From NCBI GenBank assembly GCA_023266245.1, contig JAHFRO010000071.1, positions 1 through 11,551 on the forward strand: a stretch of DNA of 11,551 bases, read 5' to 3'. This document shows positions 1 through 6,709 of this stretch, piece after piece. This stretch comes from Betaproteobacteria bacterium. Lineage in GTDB: Bacteria > Pseudomonadota > Gammaproteobacteria > Burkholderiales > SG8-41. Both the position numbers and the translations under genes were made by a program. Each line of letters begins with the position of its first letter. The stretch's first letter is position 1. The notes under the pieces were generated by a model, which was given only the letters and a program-made list of their open reading frames with translations, searched no databases and had not been told where the DNA came from.

Positions 1-161
1 CCATCGCCGCCGGCGGCGATACGCTGGCGGCGCTCGCGAAGTACGGCCTCACCGACCGCATCTCCTACGTTTCGACCGGCGGCGGCGCGTTCCTCGAGTT
101 TCTCGAAGGCAAGAAACTGCCGGCGATCGAGATCCTCGAGCAGCGCGCCGCCGCGCGTTAG
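1..161 (+). CDS. pgk: phosphoglycerate kinase, C-terminal fragment (5' end outside window)
   Basis: Only the last 52 codons are present, read from base 3 and ending in TAG at 159-161. The peptide contains GGDTLAAL followed by ISYVSTGGGAFLEFLEGK and ends LPAIEILEQRAAAR. This is the standard carboxy end of phosphoglycerate kinase, including the glycine-rich GGGAFLE stretch that lies near the nucleotide phosphates. The enzyme interconverts 1,3-bisphosphoglycerate plus ADP and 3-phosphoglycerate plus ATP in the cytoplasm, in glycolysis, gluconeogenesis and the Calvin cycle. Pyruvate kinase lies 146 bp downstream on the same strand, and an aldolase follows it, as in the glycolytic block found in many betaproteobacteria. 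The gap to pyk is filled by an inverted heptamer array, so co-transcription is uncertain. The identity is secure although most of the gene is missing. Confidence 0.95.
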   Translation, partial: IAAGGDTLAALAKYGLTDRISYVSTGGGAFLEFLEGKKLPAIEILEQRAAAR

Positions 162-168
162 CGCGGCG

Positions 169-303
169 GTTCCGGGTTCAATGTTTCGGGTTCCGAGTTA
201 AACCTGACGTAGCTGTTTTCTGTTACCCTTTTTCGACCGCAAGGCTGTTAACGCGAAACTCGAAACACGGAACACGGAACTCGAAACTCGAAACTCGGAA
301 CAG
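169..303. repeat. Array A: inverted arms of degenerate 7-bp repeats between pgk and pyk
   Basis: The left arm (169-196) has four 7-bp units reading GTTCCGG, GTTCAAT, GTTTCGG, GTTCCGA. The right arm (255-303) has seven units in the opposite orientation: GAAACTC, GAAACAC, GGAACAC, GGAACTC, GAAACTC, GAAACTC, GGAACAG. Bases 190-199 are an exact 10-bp inverted match to 292-301. The heptamer register allows other pairings. The central 55 bp (about 200-254) are not repetitive and are T-rich on the plus strand; a pyk promoter could lie there, but I see no convincing -35/-10 pair. The array starts 7 bp after the pgk stop and ends 4 bp before the pyk start codon. Its last unit supplies a GGAA that is well placed as a Shine-Dalgarno for pyk. 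Confidence 0.85.
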
Positions 304-307
304 AATC

Positions 308-1735
308 ATGCCCCGCCGCACCAAGATCGTCGCCACCCTCGGGCCGGCTTCGAGCGATCCGAAGACGCTCGCGCGCATGATCGAGGCGGGGCTCGACGTG
401 GTGCGGGTGAATTTTTCCCACGGCTCCGCCGCCGAGCACCGCAAGCGCGTGGAGCTGGTGCGCTCGCTCGCGCGCAAGGCCGGGCACGCGGTCGGGGTAC
501 TGGTTGACCTGCAGGGGCCGAAAATCCGCATCGGCCGGTTCCGCGACGGCAAGATAACGCTCGCCGCGGGCGCGAAATTCGTGCTCGACGCGGAATGCGA
601 GCTGGGCGACGAGCACCGCGTCGGTCTCGACTACCAGAACCTGCCGAACGACGTGCGGCCCGGTGACACGCTGCTGCTCGATGACGGGCGCATCGTGCTG
701 GGCGTGTCTTTGGTCAAGGGGCCGCGCATCGCGTGCGTGGTGGAACAGGGCGGCGCGCTCTCCAACAACAAGGGCATTAACCGCAAGGGCGGCGGGCTCA
801 CCGCGCCGGCGTTGACCGAGAAGGACATGCATGACATCAGGATTGCCGCCGAGCTCAAGGCAGACTTCCTGGGCGTCTCATTTCCCCGCTCGGGAGCCGA
901 CATCCGGTGGGCGCGCGACCTCATGCACAAGGCCGGCGGCCAGGCGTTGATGGTGGCCAAGATCGAGCGTGCAGAGGCGATCCCGGCGCTGGAGGATATT
1001 CTGGATGCTTCCGATTGCATCATGGTGGCACGCGGCGACCTCGCGGTGGAGGTGGGGGACGCCGCGGTGCCGGCGCTGCAGAAGCGCATGATCCGCATGG
1101 CACAGGAGAAGAACCGGCTCACCATCACCGCCACGCAGATGATGGAGTCGATGATCAGCAATCCGATCCCGACGCGCGCGGAAGTGTCCGACGTGGCGAA
1201 CGCCGTGCTCGACGGCACGGACGCGGTGATGCTGTCCGCCGAGACCGCCACCGGCCAGTACCCGGTGGAGACGGTGGCGGCGATGGCGCGCGTGTGCGTG
1301 GAAGCCGAGAAGGAGGACACGCTCTCGCTGGACCGCCGGCACGCCCATCCCCCGGCCAATGTCGAGGAGGCGATCGCGCTCGCCACGGTGTTTACGTCCA
1401 ACAATCTCAAGATCAAAGCGGTGGCGGCGATGACGCAGAGCGGCAAGACGGTGCTGCTGATGTCGCGCATGCAGACCAACGTGCCGATCTATGCCATGAG
1501 CTCCGTGATCGAAACGCGGCGCCGGGTGACCCTGTTCCGCGGCGTCTATCCGGTCAAGTTCAGGGGGGCACGCAACCCCGAGAAGGCGCTGCACATGGCG
1601 GAGGACGAGCTCTTGAACCGCGGCGTAGTGCAGCGCGGCGACACCATCGTGCTCACCATCGGTGAGCCCTTTGGCAAGGCCGGCGGCACCAATACGATGA
1701 AGATAGTAAAAGTTGGCGAGCATCGGCATGCCTAG
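308..1735 (+). CDS. pyk: pyruvate kinase, PykA-like
   Basis: Pyruvate kinase transfers phosphate from phosphoenolpyruvate to ADP, giving pyruvate and ATP, the last step of glycolysis in the cytoplasm. The 475-residue product matches the family's usual length and starts MPRRTKIVATLGPAS as expected. Visible landmarks: substrate and cation residues R33, N35 and S37 in VRVNFSHGS; D67 in VDLQGPKIR; the B domain between; catalytic K218 with Mg-ligand E220 in AKIERAEA; D244 in ARGDLAVE; and T276 in TATQMMES. SNNKGINRKGGGL and the ending of the A domain resemble E. coli PykA more than PykF. A C-terminal regulatory-type domain follows from about residue 345. The ATG at 308 is preceded by GGAA at 297-300 (7-base spacing), which belongs to the last unit of Array A. 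The neighbours are pgk upstream and a class I aldolase downstream. No truncation or missing catalytic residue is seen. Confidence 0.97.
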   Translation: MPRRTKIVATLGPASSDPKTLARMIEAGLDVVRVNFSHGSAAEHRKRVELVRSLARKAGHAVGVLVDLQGPKIRIGRFRDGKITLAAGAKFVLDAECELGDEHRVGLDYQNLPNDVRPGDTLLLDDGRIVLGVSLVKGPRIACVVEQGGALSNNKGINRKGGGLTAPALTEKDMHDIRIAAELKADFLGVSFPRSGADIRWARDLMHKAGGQALMVAKIERAEAIPALEDILDASDCIMVARGDLAVEVGDAAVPALQKRMIRMAQEKNRLTITATQMMESMISNPIPTRAEVSDVANAVLDGTDAVMLSAETATGQYPVETVAAMARVCVEAEKEDTLSLDRRHAHPPANVEEAIALATVFTSNNLKIKAVAAMTQSGKTVLLMSRMQTNVPIYAMSSVIETRRRVTLFRGVYPVKFRGARNPEKALHMAEDELLNRGVVQRGDTIVLTIGEPFGKAGGTNTMKIVKVGEHRHA

Positions 1736-1739
1736 AGGC

Positions 1740-1823
1740 GTGAATCGTGAATGGTGAATCGTGAATCGAAGGCGGTAAAATACCGACTTCGGGCTTTCTA
1801 ACATTCACGGTTGACCCGTCACC
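1740..1823. repeat. Array B: inverted arms of 7-bp repeats between pyk and fba
   Basis: Four near-perfect heptamers (GTGAATC, GTGAATG, GTGAATC, GTGAATC) run from 1740 to 1767, beginning 5 bp after the pyk stop. A shorter, more degenerate arm in the opposite orientation (ATTCACG, GTTGACC, CGTCACC) occupies 1803-1823. The unit shares a G-N-R-A-M-T-C type consensus with Array A when read in the same phase. The 35 bp between the arms contains TAAAAT, a plausible -10 for fba. No other gene-like sequence is present in this 116-bp gap. Confidence 0.75.
1776..1781 (+). promoter_or_regulatory. possible -10 element for fba
   Basis: TAAAAT matches the sigma-70 -10 consensus at five of six positions and lies in the unique spacer of Array B. 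It would start transcription near 1788 and leave a leader of about 65 nt before the fba ATG. The expected -35 position falls inside the heptamer units (around 1753-1758, GGTGAA) and is a poor match, so this is only a candidate. Confidence 0.3.
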
Positions 1824-1851
1824 AGTCGCGCATTATCAGCAGGAGATCCTC

Positions 1852-2886
1852 ATGTCCACCCATCCCCTGGAAGTCACCGCCAAGGCCATGGTCGCGCCGG
1901 GCAGGGGCATACTCGCCGCCGATGAAAGCACCGGCACCATAGAAAAGCGTTTCGCCAGCGTCAAGGTTGAAAGCACCGAGGAAAACCGCCGCGCCTATCG
2001 CGACCTGCTGTTCTCGGCCAAGGGGCTTGGCCAGCACATCAGCGGCGTGATCCTCTACGACGAAACCATCCGGCAGAAATCCGCCGACGGCACGCCCTTC
2101 GTGGAGCTGCTCGCCAGGAACGGCATCCTGCCCGGCATCAAGGTGGACACCGGCGCCAAGGATCTCGCGTTCTGCCCCGGCGAAAAGGTCACCGAGGGCC
2201 TCGACAACCTCGCCAAGCGCTGCGCCGAGTACGTGAGGATGGGCGCCAAGTTCGCCAAGTGGCGCGCGGTGATCACCATCGGCGCCGACATGCCGAGCTC
2301 GACCTGCGTTGCCGACAACGCGCACGCGCTCGGCCGCTACGCGGCGATCTGCCAGGCGGCGGGACTGGTGCCGATCGTGGAACCGGAAGTGCTGATGGAC
2401 GGCGAACATACCATCGAGCGCTGCGAGGAGGTTACCGAGTGGACGCTCAATGCGGTCTACGAGGCGCTCTATCTCAACCGCGTCACGCTCGAGCGCTCGG
2501 TGTTGAAGCCTTCCATGGTGATCGCGGGCAAGAGCTGCCCCCAACAGGCGACCGTCGAGGAAGTGGCTGAGCGCACGGTGCGGGTGCTCAAGCGCACGGT
2601 GCCGGCGGCGGTGGCGGGTGTCGTGTTTCTTTCCGGCGGCCAGAGCGACGAGGTTGCGACCGTGCATCTCAACGCGATGAACCGCATGCACGCCGGCAAA
2701 CTGCCGTGGCCGCTTTCGTTTTCCTACGGGCGCGCGCTGCAGCAGCCCTCGCTCAAGGCGTGGAAGGGGGCCGCGGCCAATGTGGCGGCGGCGCAGGCGG
2801 CGCTGCTCCATCGCGCGCGCATGAACAGCCTGGCCTGCCTGGGCCGTTACTCGCCCGATCTGGAAAGACAGGCCCTCGCCGCATAA
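1852..2886 (+). CDS. fructose-bisphosphate aldolase, class I
   Basis: This enzyme reversibly cleaves fructose 1,6-bisphosphate to dihydroxyacetone phosphate and glyceraldehyde 3-phosphate through a lysine Schiff base, without metal. The 344-residue protein aligns by eye along its whole length with animal-type class I aldolase. Landmarks are GRGILAADESTG with D24, GVILYDET, K136 in FAKWRA, E177 and E179 in IVEPEVL, Schiff-base K219 in VLKPSM, FLSGGQS, SFSYGRALQ and a final NSLACLGRYSP. The flexible tail ending in tyrosine in the vertebrate enzymes is absent, so the protein is slightly shorter. The start is fixed by AGGAG at 1841-1845, six bases before ATG. It follows pyk, a place where I recall betaproteobacteria usually carrying a metal-dependent class II aldolase (memory, not checked). 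Repeat arrays flank it on both sides. Family identity is certain; the class I replacement is the odd feature. Confidence 0.95.
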   Translation: MSTHPLEVTAKAMVAPGRGILAADESTGTIEKRFASVKVESTEENRRAYRDLLFSAKGLGQHISGVILYDETIRQKSADGTPFVELLARNGILPGIKVDTGAKDLAFCPGEKVTEGLDNLAKRCAEYVRMGAKFAKWRAVITIGADMPSSTCVADNAHALGRYAAICQAAGLVPIVEPEVLMDGEHTIERCEEVTEWTLNAVYEALYLNRVTLERSVLKPSMVIAGKSCPQQATVEEVAERTVRVLKRTVPAAVAGVVFLSGGQSDEVATVHLNAMNRMHAGKLPWPLSFSYGRALQQPSLKAWKGAAANVAAAQAALLHRARMNSLACLGRYSPDLERQALAA

Positions 2887-2896
2887 AACGACTTTC

Positions 2897-3070
2897 ACCA
2901 CAGAGGCACAGAGACGCGGAGAAAAACATCTTTAACCGCAAAGGCGCAAAGACGCCAAGGAATCGCAAAGAAAAGCTCGAAGGCAAGAAACGAACTCACT
3001 TTGCGTAACCTTTGCGCCTTCGCGTCTTTGCGGTGAAGCTTTTTAGATCTCAGCGTCTCCGCGGTTCCTG
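2897..3070. repeat. Array C: nested inverted 9-bp repeats between fba and the CobW-like gene
   Basis: The 191-bp gap holds two nested pairs of arms. The outer left arm (about 2897-2924) has 9-bp units CCACAGAGG, CACAGAGAC, GCGGAGAAA. The outer right arm (about 3045-3070) is its degenerate reverse complement; 2906-2922 matches the complement of the right arm at about 13 of 17 positions. The inner left arm (2934-2970) has AACCGCAAA, GGCGCAAAG, ACGCCAAGG, AATCGCAAA. The inner right arm (2999-3035) is its reverse complement at 29 of 37 positions, with a 28-base loop. The two families differ in sequence but share the 9-bp period. Open frames running through it are not credible genes. This kind of repeat is familiar to me as a source of spurious protein tails in many bacterial annotations; that is memory, not a search. 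Confidence 0.9.
2934..3044. terminator. possible hairpin terminator formed by the inner arms of Array C
   Basis: The imperfect 37-bp stem (2934-2970 with 2999-3035) is followed on the plus strand by a five-T run at 3040-3044. It is preceded by a five-A run at 2922-2926, which is a T run on the opposite strand. The layout would suit termination after fba, and possibly in both directions. The stem is long and mismatched, unlike a compact intrinsic terminator, so function is inferred. Confidence 0.35.
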
Positions 3071-3077
3071 ACCATTC

Positions 3078-4184
3078 ATGACGAACATGACCACGCCGGC
3101 GCCGGTTGACCGCCCGGCGGTCTCCATCATCACTGGCTTCTTGGGCAGCGGGAAGACCACGCTGCTCAACCGGCTGCTGCAGGATCCGGGTCTCGCCAAC
3201 GCGGCGGTCATCATCAACGAATTCGGCGCAGTCGCGCTCGACCACCTGCTGGTTGCGACGCCGGGTGAGAACATGGTGATGCTCACGAGCGGCTGCATCT
3301 GCTGCACGGTGCGCGGCGACCTCGTCGATACCCTGCGCGACCTGCATCTCAAGCGGCAGGCCGCGGACATCCCGCGCTTCGACAGGCTGCTGATCGAGAC
3401 CACCGGTCTCGCCGATCCGGTGCCGATCCTGCAGACCGTGATAACCGATGCCGGACTCGCGCCGCTGTTCCGGCTCGACAGCGTGGTGGCCTTGGTGGAC
3501 GGCGTGCACGGGGAGAAACAGCTCGACACCCATCCCGAAGCGGTCAAGCAAGCCGCCCTCGCCGACCGCCTGCTCATCACCAAGAGCGATCTTGCGGCGA
3601 AGGAAGCCATCGCAGCACTGCGGGCGCGCCTCGTCCAACTGAATCCGGGCGCCGGGGTTTTCACCGTGGTCCGCGGCGAGATCGCGCCCGGGAATCTGTT
3701 CGGCGCCGCGCTCGATGAGGCGGCGCGCAGCGCCGAGGTCGCGCGCTGGCTCAATATGGAGGGGTTCACCGGCGCCGCAGCGCACTCGCATCGCCACGAT
3801 CACGCCGACGATGAGCGCATTCGCGCGTTCTGCGTCTATTACGACGAGCCGGTGAACGCGGCGGGGTTGATGCTGTGGCTCAAGATGCTCGCCGGGCTGC
3901 GCGGCGCCAATCTGCTGCGCGTAAAAGGGCTGCTCAACGTCGAAGGCAGGCCGGTAGTGGTGCAGGCGGTGCAGACGCTGATCCACGAGCCGGTGGAACT
4001 CGCGCGCTGGCCGGACGACGAACGCCGCTCGCGGCTCGTGTTCATCACGCGCGGGATGAAGCGCGCCGAAATCGAGAACACGCTCGCGGCGTTCAAGCTC
4101 GGCGCCGAACCGTGCTCGCCGCACGGCGCGATCGATCCGCAGGCTTACGCGCGCTTCGTTGCGGTCGCGAAGAATTTCCGCTGA
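3078..4184 (+). CDS. COG0523/CobW-type GTPase (G3E family), YjiA-like metallochaperone
   Basis: The 368-residue protein has the order typical of COG0523 GTPases. It has a P-loop GFLGSGKTT at residues 20-28, the metal-binding S-G-C73-I-C75-C76 motif, ETTGLADP as Walker B region and TKSD in place of the NKxD base-recognition motif. A CobW C-terminal domain follows from about 247 (RAFCVYYDEP to FITRGMKRAEIENTL). A linker carries H236, H238, H240 and H242 alternating with other residues, a likely metal-binding stretch. Members use GTP hydrolysis to deliver or store metals, often zinc; the cargo here cannot be read from sequence. The nearest familiar relative is E. coli YjiA. Start choice is uncertain: ATG at 3078 and ATG at 3087 are in frame and neither has a clear Shine-Dalgarno. 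The start lies only a few bases beyond Array C. The following gene is 109 bp away behind its own promoter-like region, so this is probably a single-gene unit. Confidence 0.92.
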   Translation: MTNMTTPAPVDRPAVSIITGFLGSGKTTLLNRLLQDPGLANAAVIINEFGAVALDHLLVATPGENMVMLTSGCICCTVRGDLVDTLRDLHLKRQAADIPRFDRLLIETTGLADPVPILQTVITDAGLAPLFRLDSVVALVDGVHGEKQLDTHPEAVKQAALADRLLITKSDLAAKEAIAALRARLVQLNPGAGVFTVVRGEIAPGNLFGAALDEAARSAEVARWLNMEGFTGAAAHSHRHDHADDERIRAFCVYYDEPVNAAGLMLWLKMLAGLRGANLLRVKGLLNVEGRPVVVQAVQTLIHEPVELARWPDDERRSRLVFITRGMKRAEIENTLAAFKLGAEPCSPHGAIDPQAYARFVAVAKNFR

Positions 4185-4199
4185 ACGGCGCGCGTTCGC

Positions 4200-4228
4200 T
4201 TGACAGTGGTGGGTGTTACCATTAGCGT
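4200..4228 (+). promoter_or_regulatory. possible promoter for the amidohydrolase-Tct operon
   Basis: TTGACA at 4200-4205 is a perfect -35 hexamer, and TAGCGT lies 17 bases further at 4223-4228 (three of six). An alternative -10 is TACCAT at 4217-4222, preceded by TG in extended -10 fashion but too close to TTGACA. GACAGT at 4202-4207 is repeated inverted as ACTGTC at 4235-4240, a dyad that could bind a regulator. This 109-bp gap has none of the tandem repeats seen in the other large gaps. Confidence 0.35.
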
Positions 4229-4293
4229 TCGGTGACTGTCGCGCACTCCCGCAATTTCACGCTGCGCGTTCCCGTCACGGAGGAATCCGTTTC

Positions 4294-5643
4294 ATGCAAG
4301 ACAACAGGACAGCCGAGGGGAAAGGCCCAGTCACGTACGTCAAAGGCGGGACGCTGATCGACGGCACCGGGCGCAAGCCAGTCCTGAATCCGGTGATCGT
4401 GCTGGAAGGTCACCGCATCAAGCGCGTCGGAACCGGGGAGAGCATCAAGATCCCGCCGCGCGCACAGGTGATCGACTGCGCGCGCTGCACGCTGATGCCG
4501 GGGCTCATGGACGCGCATCTCCACACCATGATGTTCAACTGCCTGAGCTTCCACAATTACCGGGTTGCGCAGTGGGAGATCACCCCCGAGCTGCAGCAGA
4601 TGTACGGTCTGTTCCATGCCCAGCTCTGCTTCGACATGGGCTTCACCACGCTGCGCGATCTGGGACTGAATTCGAGCCGCGGGCTCCTGACTGATCATTT
4701 GTGCGCGGTGCGCGACGCGATCAATGCCGGCATCGTCGAGGGTCCGCGCATGCTGATTGGCGGCTTCACCGTCATCACCGGCTCGCACCTCGATCTCATC
4801 CAGCCGCGCGCGATGCAGCGCCTCGGCTTCCAGACCGCGGACGGCCCGTGGGAGCTGCGCAAGCTGGCGCGCAAGAACCTGCTGTCCGGCTGCGATATCG
4901 TGAAAACCTGCGTGACGGGCGGCGGCGGCACCGACAAGGAGGAGCCCGACGTCCGCAACATGACGCAGGAGGAGCTCGATGCCGTGGTGGACGAGGCGCA
5001 TGCGTTCCACAAAGCCGCATCGGTGCACTGCTTTACGCCGCAGGGACAGAGGATGGCGCTCAAGGCCGGCGCCGACACCATCGAGCACATGGTGTTCTCG
5101 GACGAGCGGACCACCGACATGATCGCGGAGGCCGGCGTATGGATGACGCCGACGCTGCTGCACCGCACCGACCGCGCCATCCAGACGCGGAAAGACCAGG
5201 GCACTTCCCAGTTCGTGCTCAACAAGATGAAGCAGATACAGCCTTATTGCTACGAGACGTTCCAGAAGATGCACAAAGCCGGCGTCAACATCGCGCTCGG
5301 CACCGACATGGGCTATGACCCCGAGATGGGCGCCAACGCGCGCGAGCTCGAGATCTATGTCGACCTCGGCATGAAGCCGATGGAGGCGCTCCTCACCGCC
5401 ACCCGCAACGCCGCGCGCGCGATCAAGATGGACAATGAAATCGGCACGATCGAAACCGGCAAGTTGGCGGACATCATCGCGGTGGACGGCGACCCGCTCA
5501 AGAACATCCGCTGCCTGCAGGAGAAGAGGAACATCCGCATGGTGATGAAGGAAGGCAGGATCTACGCCGACCGCCGCCCCGGCCGCAACAAGAACGTGGT
5601 CAACGTCAAGCCGGGCGAGTGGAAGATTATCGATTACCTGTAG
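4294..5643 (+). CDS. amidohydrolase-superfamily metal-dependent hydrolase (imidazolonepropionase-like, COG1228 type)
   Basis: The protein has the beta-sandwich plus metal TIM-barrel layout of the amidohydrolase superfamily. With the start at 4294 (449 residues) the metal ligands are H75 and H77 in MDAHLHT, K204 in IVKTCVTGG (the likely carboxylated bridging lysine), H245 in SVHCF, H265 in IEHMV, and catalytic D338 in LGTDMG. The C-terminal sandwich contains GTIETGKLADIIAVDGDPL. Such enzymes hydrolyse C-N bonds in cyclic imides, lactams, amides or peptides; the precise substrate cannot be told. The reading frame is open upstream to 4213, but GGAGG at 4279-4283 sits ten bases before ATG 4294, and the extra 27 residues would overlap the promoter, so 4294 is preferred. 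It has no evident signal peptide, so it is probably cytoplasmic. It begins a five-gene transport operon, suggesting that it acts on the imported compound or a derivative. Confidence 0.88.
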   Translation: MQDNRTAEGKGPVTYVKGGTLIDGTGRKPVLNPVIVLEGHRIKRVGTGESIKIPPRAQVIDCARCTLMPGLMDAHLHTMMFNCLSFHNYRVAQWEITPELQQMYGLFHAQLCFDMGFTTLRDLGLNSSRGLLTDHLCAVRDAINAGIVEGPRMLIGGFTVITGSHLDLIQPRAMQRLGFQTADGPWELRKLARKNLLSGCDIVKTCVTGGGGTDKEEPDVRNMTQEELDAVVDEAHAFHKAASVHCFTPQGQRMALKAGADTIEHMVFSDERTTDMIAEAGVWMTPTLLHRTDRAIQTRKDQGTSQFVLNKMKQIQPYCYETFQKMHKAGVNIALGTDMGYDPEMGANARELEIYVDLGMKPMEALLTATRNAARAIKMDNEIGTIETGKLADIIAVDGDPLKNIRCLQEKRNIRMVMKEGRIYADRRPGRNKNVVNVKPGEWKIIDYL

Positions 5644-5706
5644 GAAAAACTCGCGCCCGCCGGGAGCAAGCGAGCGGCGCGTAAACGGGCCACGCGGGAG
5701 GAAATG

Positions 5707-6699
5707 ATGAGTTGGCGAGGACAAATACCCGCACTGGTCGCCGCGGCATTGCTCGGTGCGGCGCAGCCTGCCGCCGCGCAGGTTTCGGCGTCGAGCGCCG
5801 GTTATCCCGGCAAACCGATCCGTTTCATCGTGCCGTTTCCCGTCGGCGGCATTGCCGACATCTTCGCCCGCGTGATCGGGCAAAAATTCAACGACGCGTG
5901 GGGACAACCGGTGATAGTCGAAAACCGGACTGGTGCCGGAGGCAATATCGCTGCCGAGATCGTCGCCAAGTCCGCGCCGGATGGGTACACGCTGGTCATG
6001 GGCAGCATTGGCACTCACGCCGTCAATGTGAGTCTGTTCAGCAAGCTCCCGTATGATCCCGTCAAGGATTTCGCGCCGGCAGCACTGGTCATAGAGGCGG
6101 ACGGCTTGTTGGTGCTTCATCCGTCAGTACCGGCGAAGAGCGTAAAAGAATTGATCGCGCTCGCCAGGACCCGACCTGGACAACTGAGCTACGCGTCTGC
6201 AGGTAATGGCACCGCGAGCCATTTGTCCGGTGAATTGTTCAAGTCGATGGCCAAGGTCGACATGGTGCATGTCCCGTACAAGGGAAATGTGCCGGCCATC
6301 ACCGATTTAATCGGGGGCCAGACTTCATTGCTGTTCGCCACCATGCCGACGGTGCTGCCGCACGTACAGGCCGGGAGGCTCAAGGCGCTCGCCGTCACGG
6401 GGTCCAGGCGCTCACCGGCCACGCCGGAGCTGCCCACCATCGCGGAAGCTGCCCTGCCGGGATACGAGGTGACCAACTGGATTGGCGTGTTCGCGCCGGC
6501 CGCAACGCCCAGGGAAATCATCGGCAAGCTCAACGGCGAAATCATCCGTATCATGCAACTGCCTGAAATACAGGCCCGGCTCGCCAATGAGGGAGCGAAA
6601 TTCGTACCCAAGACGCCGGACGAGTTTAGCGCCTTCGTAAAATCCGAGATTGCCAAGTGGGCGAAGGTAATCAAGGAGTCCGGCGCCCGCGTCGATTGA
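5707..6699 (+). CDS. Bug/TctC-family periplasmic substrate-binding protein, first copy
   Basis: This is a tripartite tricarboxylate transporter binding protein, which captures a carboxylated ligand in the periplasm and passes it to TctAB. The product begins with a signal peptide (R4, hydrophobic 7-19, probable cleavage after AAA at residue 24). It continues YPGKPIRFIVPFPVGGIADIFAR, the first ligand loop with its conserved Asp, then ENRTGAGGN (72-80), the second loop, SAPDGYT, VPYKG and GVFAPAATP. Length is usual for the family. ATG occurs at 5704 and 5707. The strong GGGAGG at 5696-5701 leaves two bases before the first and five before the second, so 5707 is preferred. The 63-bp gap upstream contains CGCGCC (5652-5657) and GGCGCG (5676-5681), a small possible hairpin. 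Codon use seems less GC-rich than its neighbours (for example a TTA leucine at 6307), perhaps recent acquisition. The ligand is unknown. Confidence 0.93.
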   Translation: MSWRGQIPALVAAALLGAAQPAAAQVSASSAGYPGKPIRFIVPFPVGGIADIFARVIGQKFNDAWGQPVIVENRTGAGGNIAAEIVAKSAPDGYTLVMGSIGTHAVNVSLFSKLPYDPVKDFAPAALVIEADGLLVLHPSVPAKSVKELIALARTRPGQLSYASAGNGTASHLSGELFKSMAKVDMVHVPYKGNVPAITDLIGGQTSLLFATMPTVLPHVQAGRLKALAVTGSRRSPATPELPTIAEAALPGYEVTNWIGVFAPAATPREIIGKLNGEIIRIMQLPEIQARLANEGAKFVPKTPDEFSAFVKSEIAKWAKVIKESGARVD

Positions 6700-6709
6700 G
6701 CCTTCGCGC

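Noticed and set aside
169..303. CRISPR-like array
   Set aside because: Units are only 7 bp, contiguous and degenerate, with no spacers; the same applies to the 9- and 10-bp arrays, and no cas gene is nearby.
1811..1839. TTGACC and TATCAG with 17-bp spacing as an fba promoter
   Set aside because: The transcript would start around 1846, beyond the AGGAG ribosome site at 1841-1845, so it could not support normal translation; the TTGACC is also part of a heptamer unit.
2706..3008. Plus-strand open frame running from the end of fba into Array C
   Set aside because: The first part is an out-of-frame reading of aldolase and the last part is translated repeat sequence; there is no independent coding evidence.
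2895..4124. Minus-strand open frame of 409 residues opposite the CobW-like gene
   Set aside because: It covers Array C and ends in residues typical of translated repeats (for example VFLRVSVPLW), while the plus strand has full GTPase motifs.
4213..4293. 27-residue N-terminal extension of the amidohydrolase
   Set aside because: The extension overlaps the promoter-like TTGACA region and lacks a ribosome site, whereas GGAGG precedes the ATG at 4294.
5704..5706. Alternative ATG start for the first TctC-like gene
   Set aside because: It lies only two bases after GGGAGG; the ATG at 5707 has better spacing. The difference is one residue.
4222..6120. Minus-strand open frame of 632 residues opposite the amidohydrolase
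   Set aside because: It is antisense to a gene with intact metal-ligand motifs and has a low-complexity composition with no domain signature.
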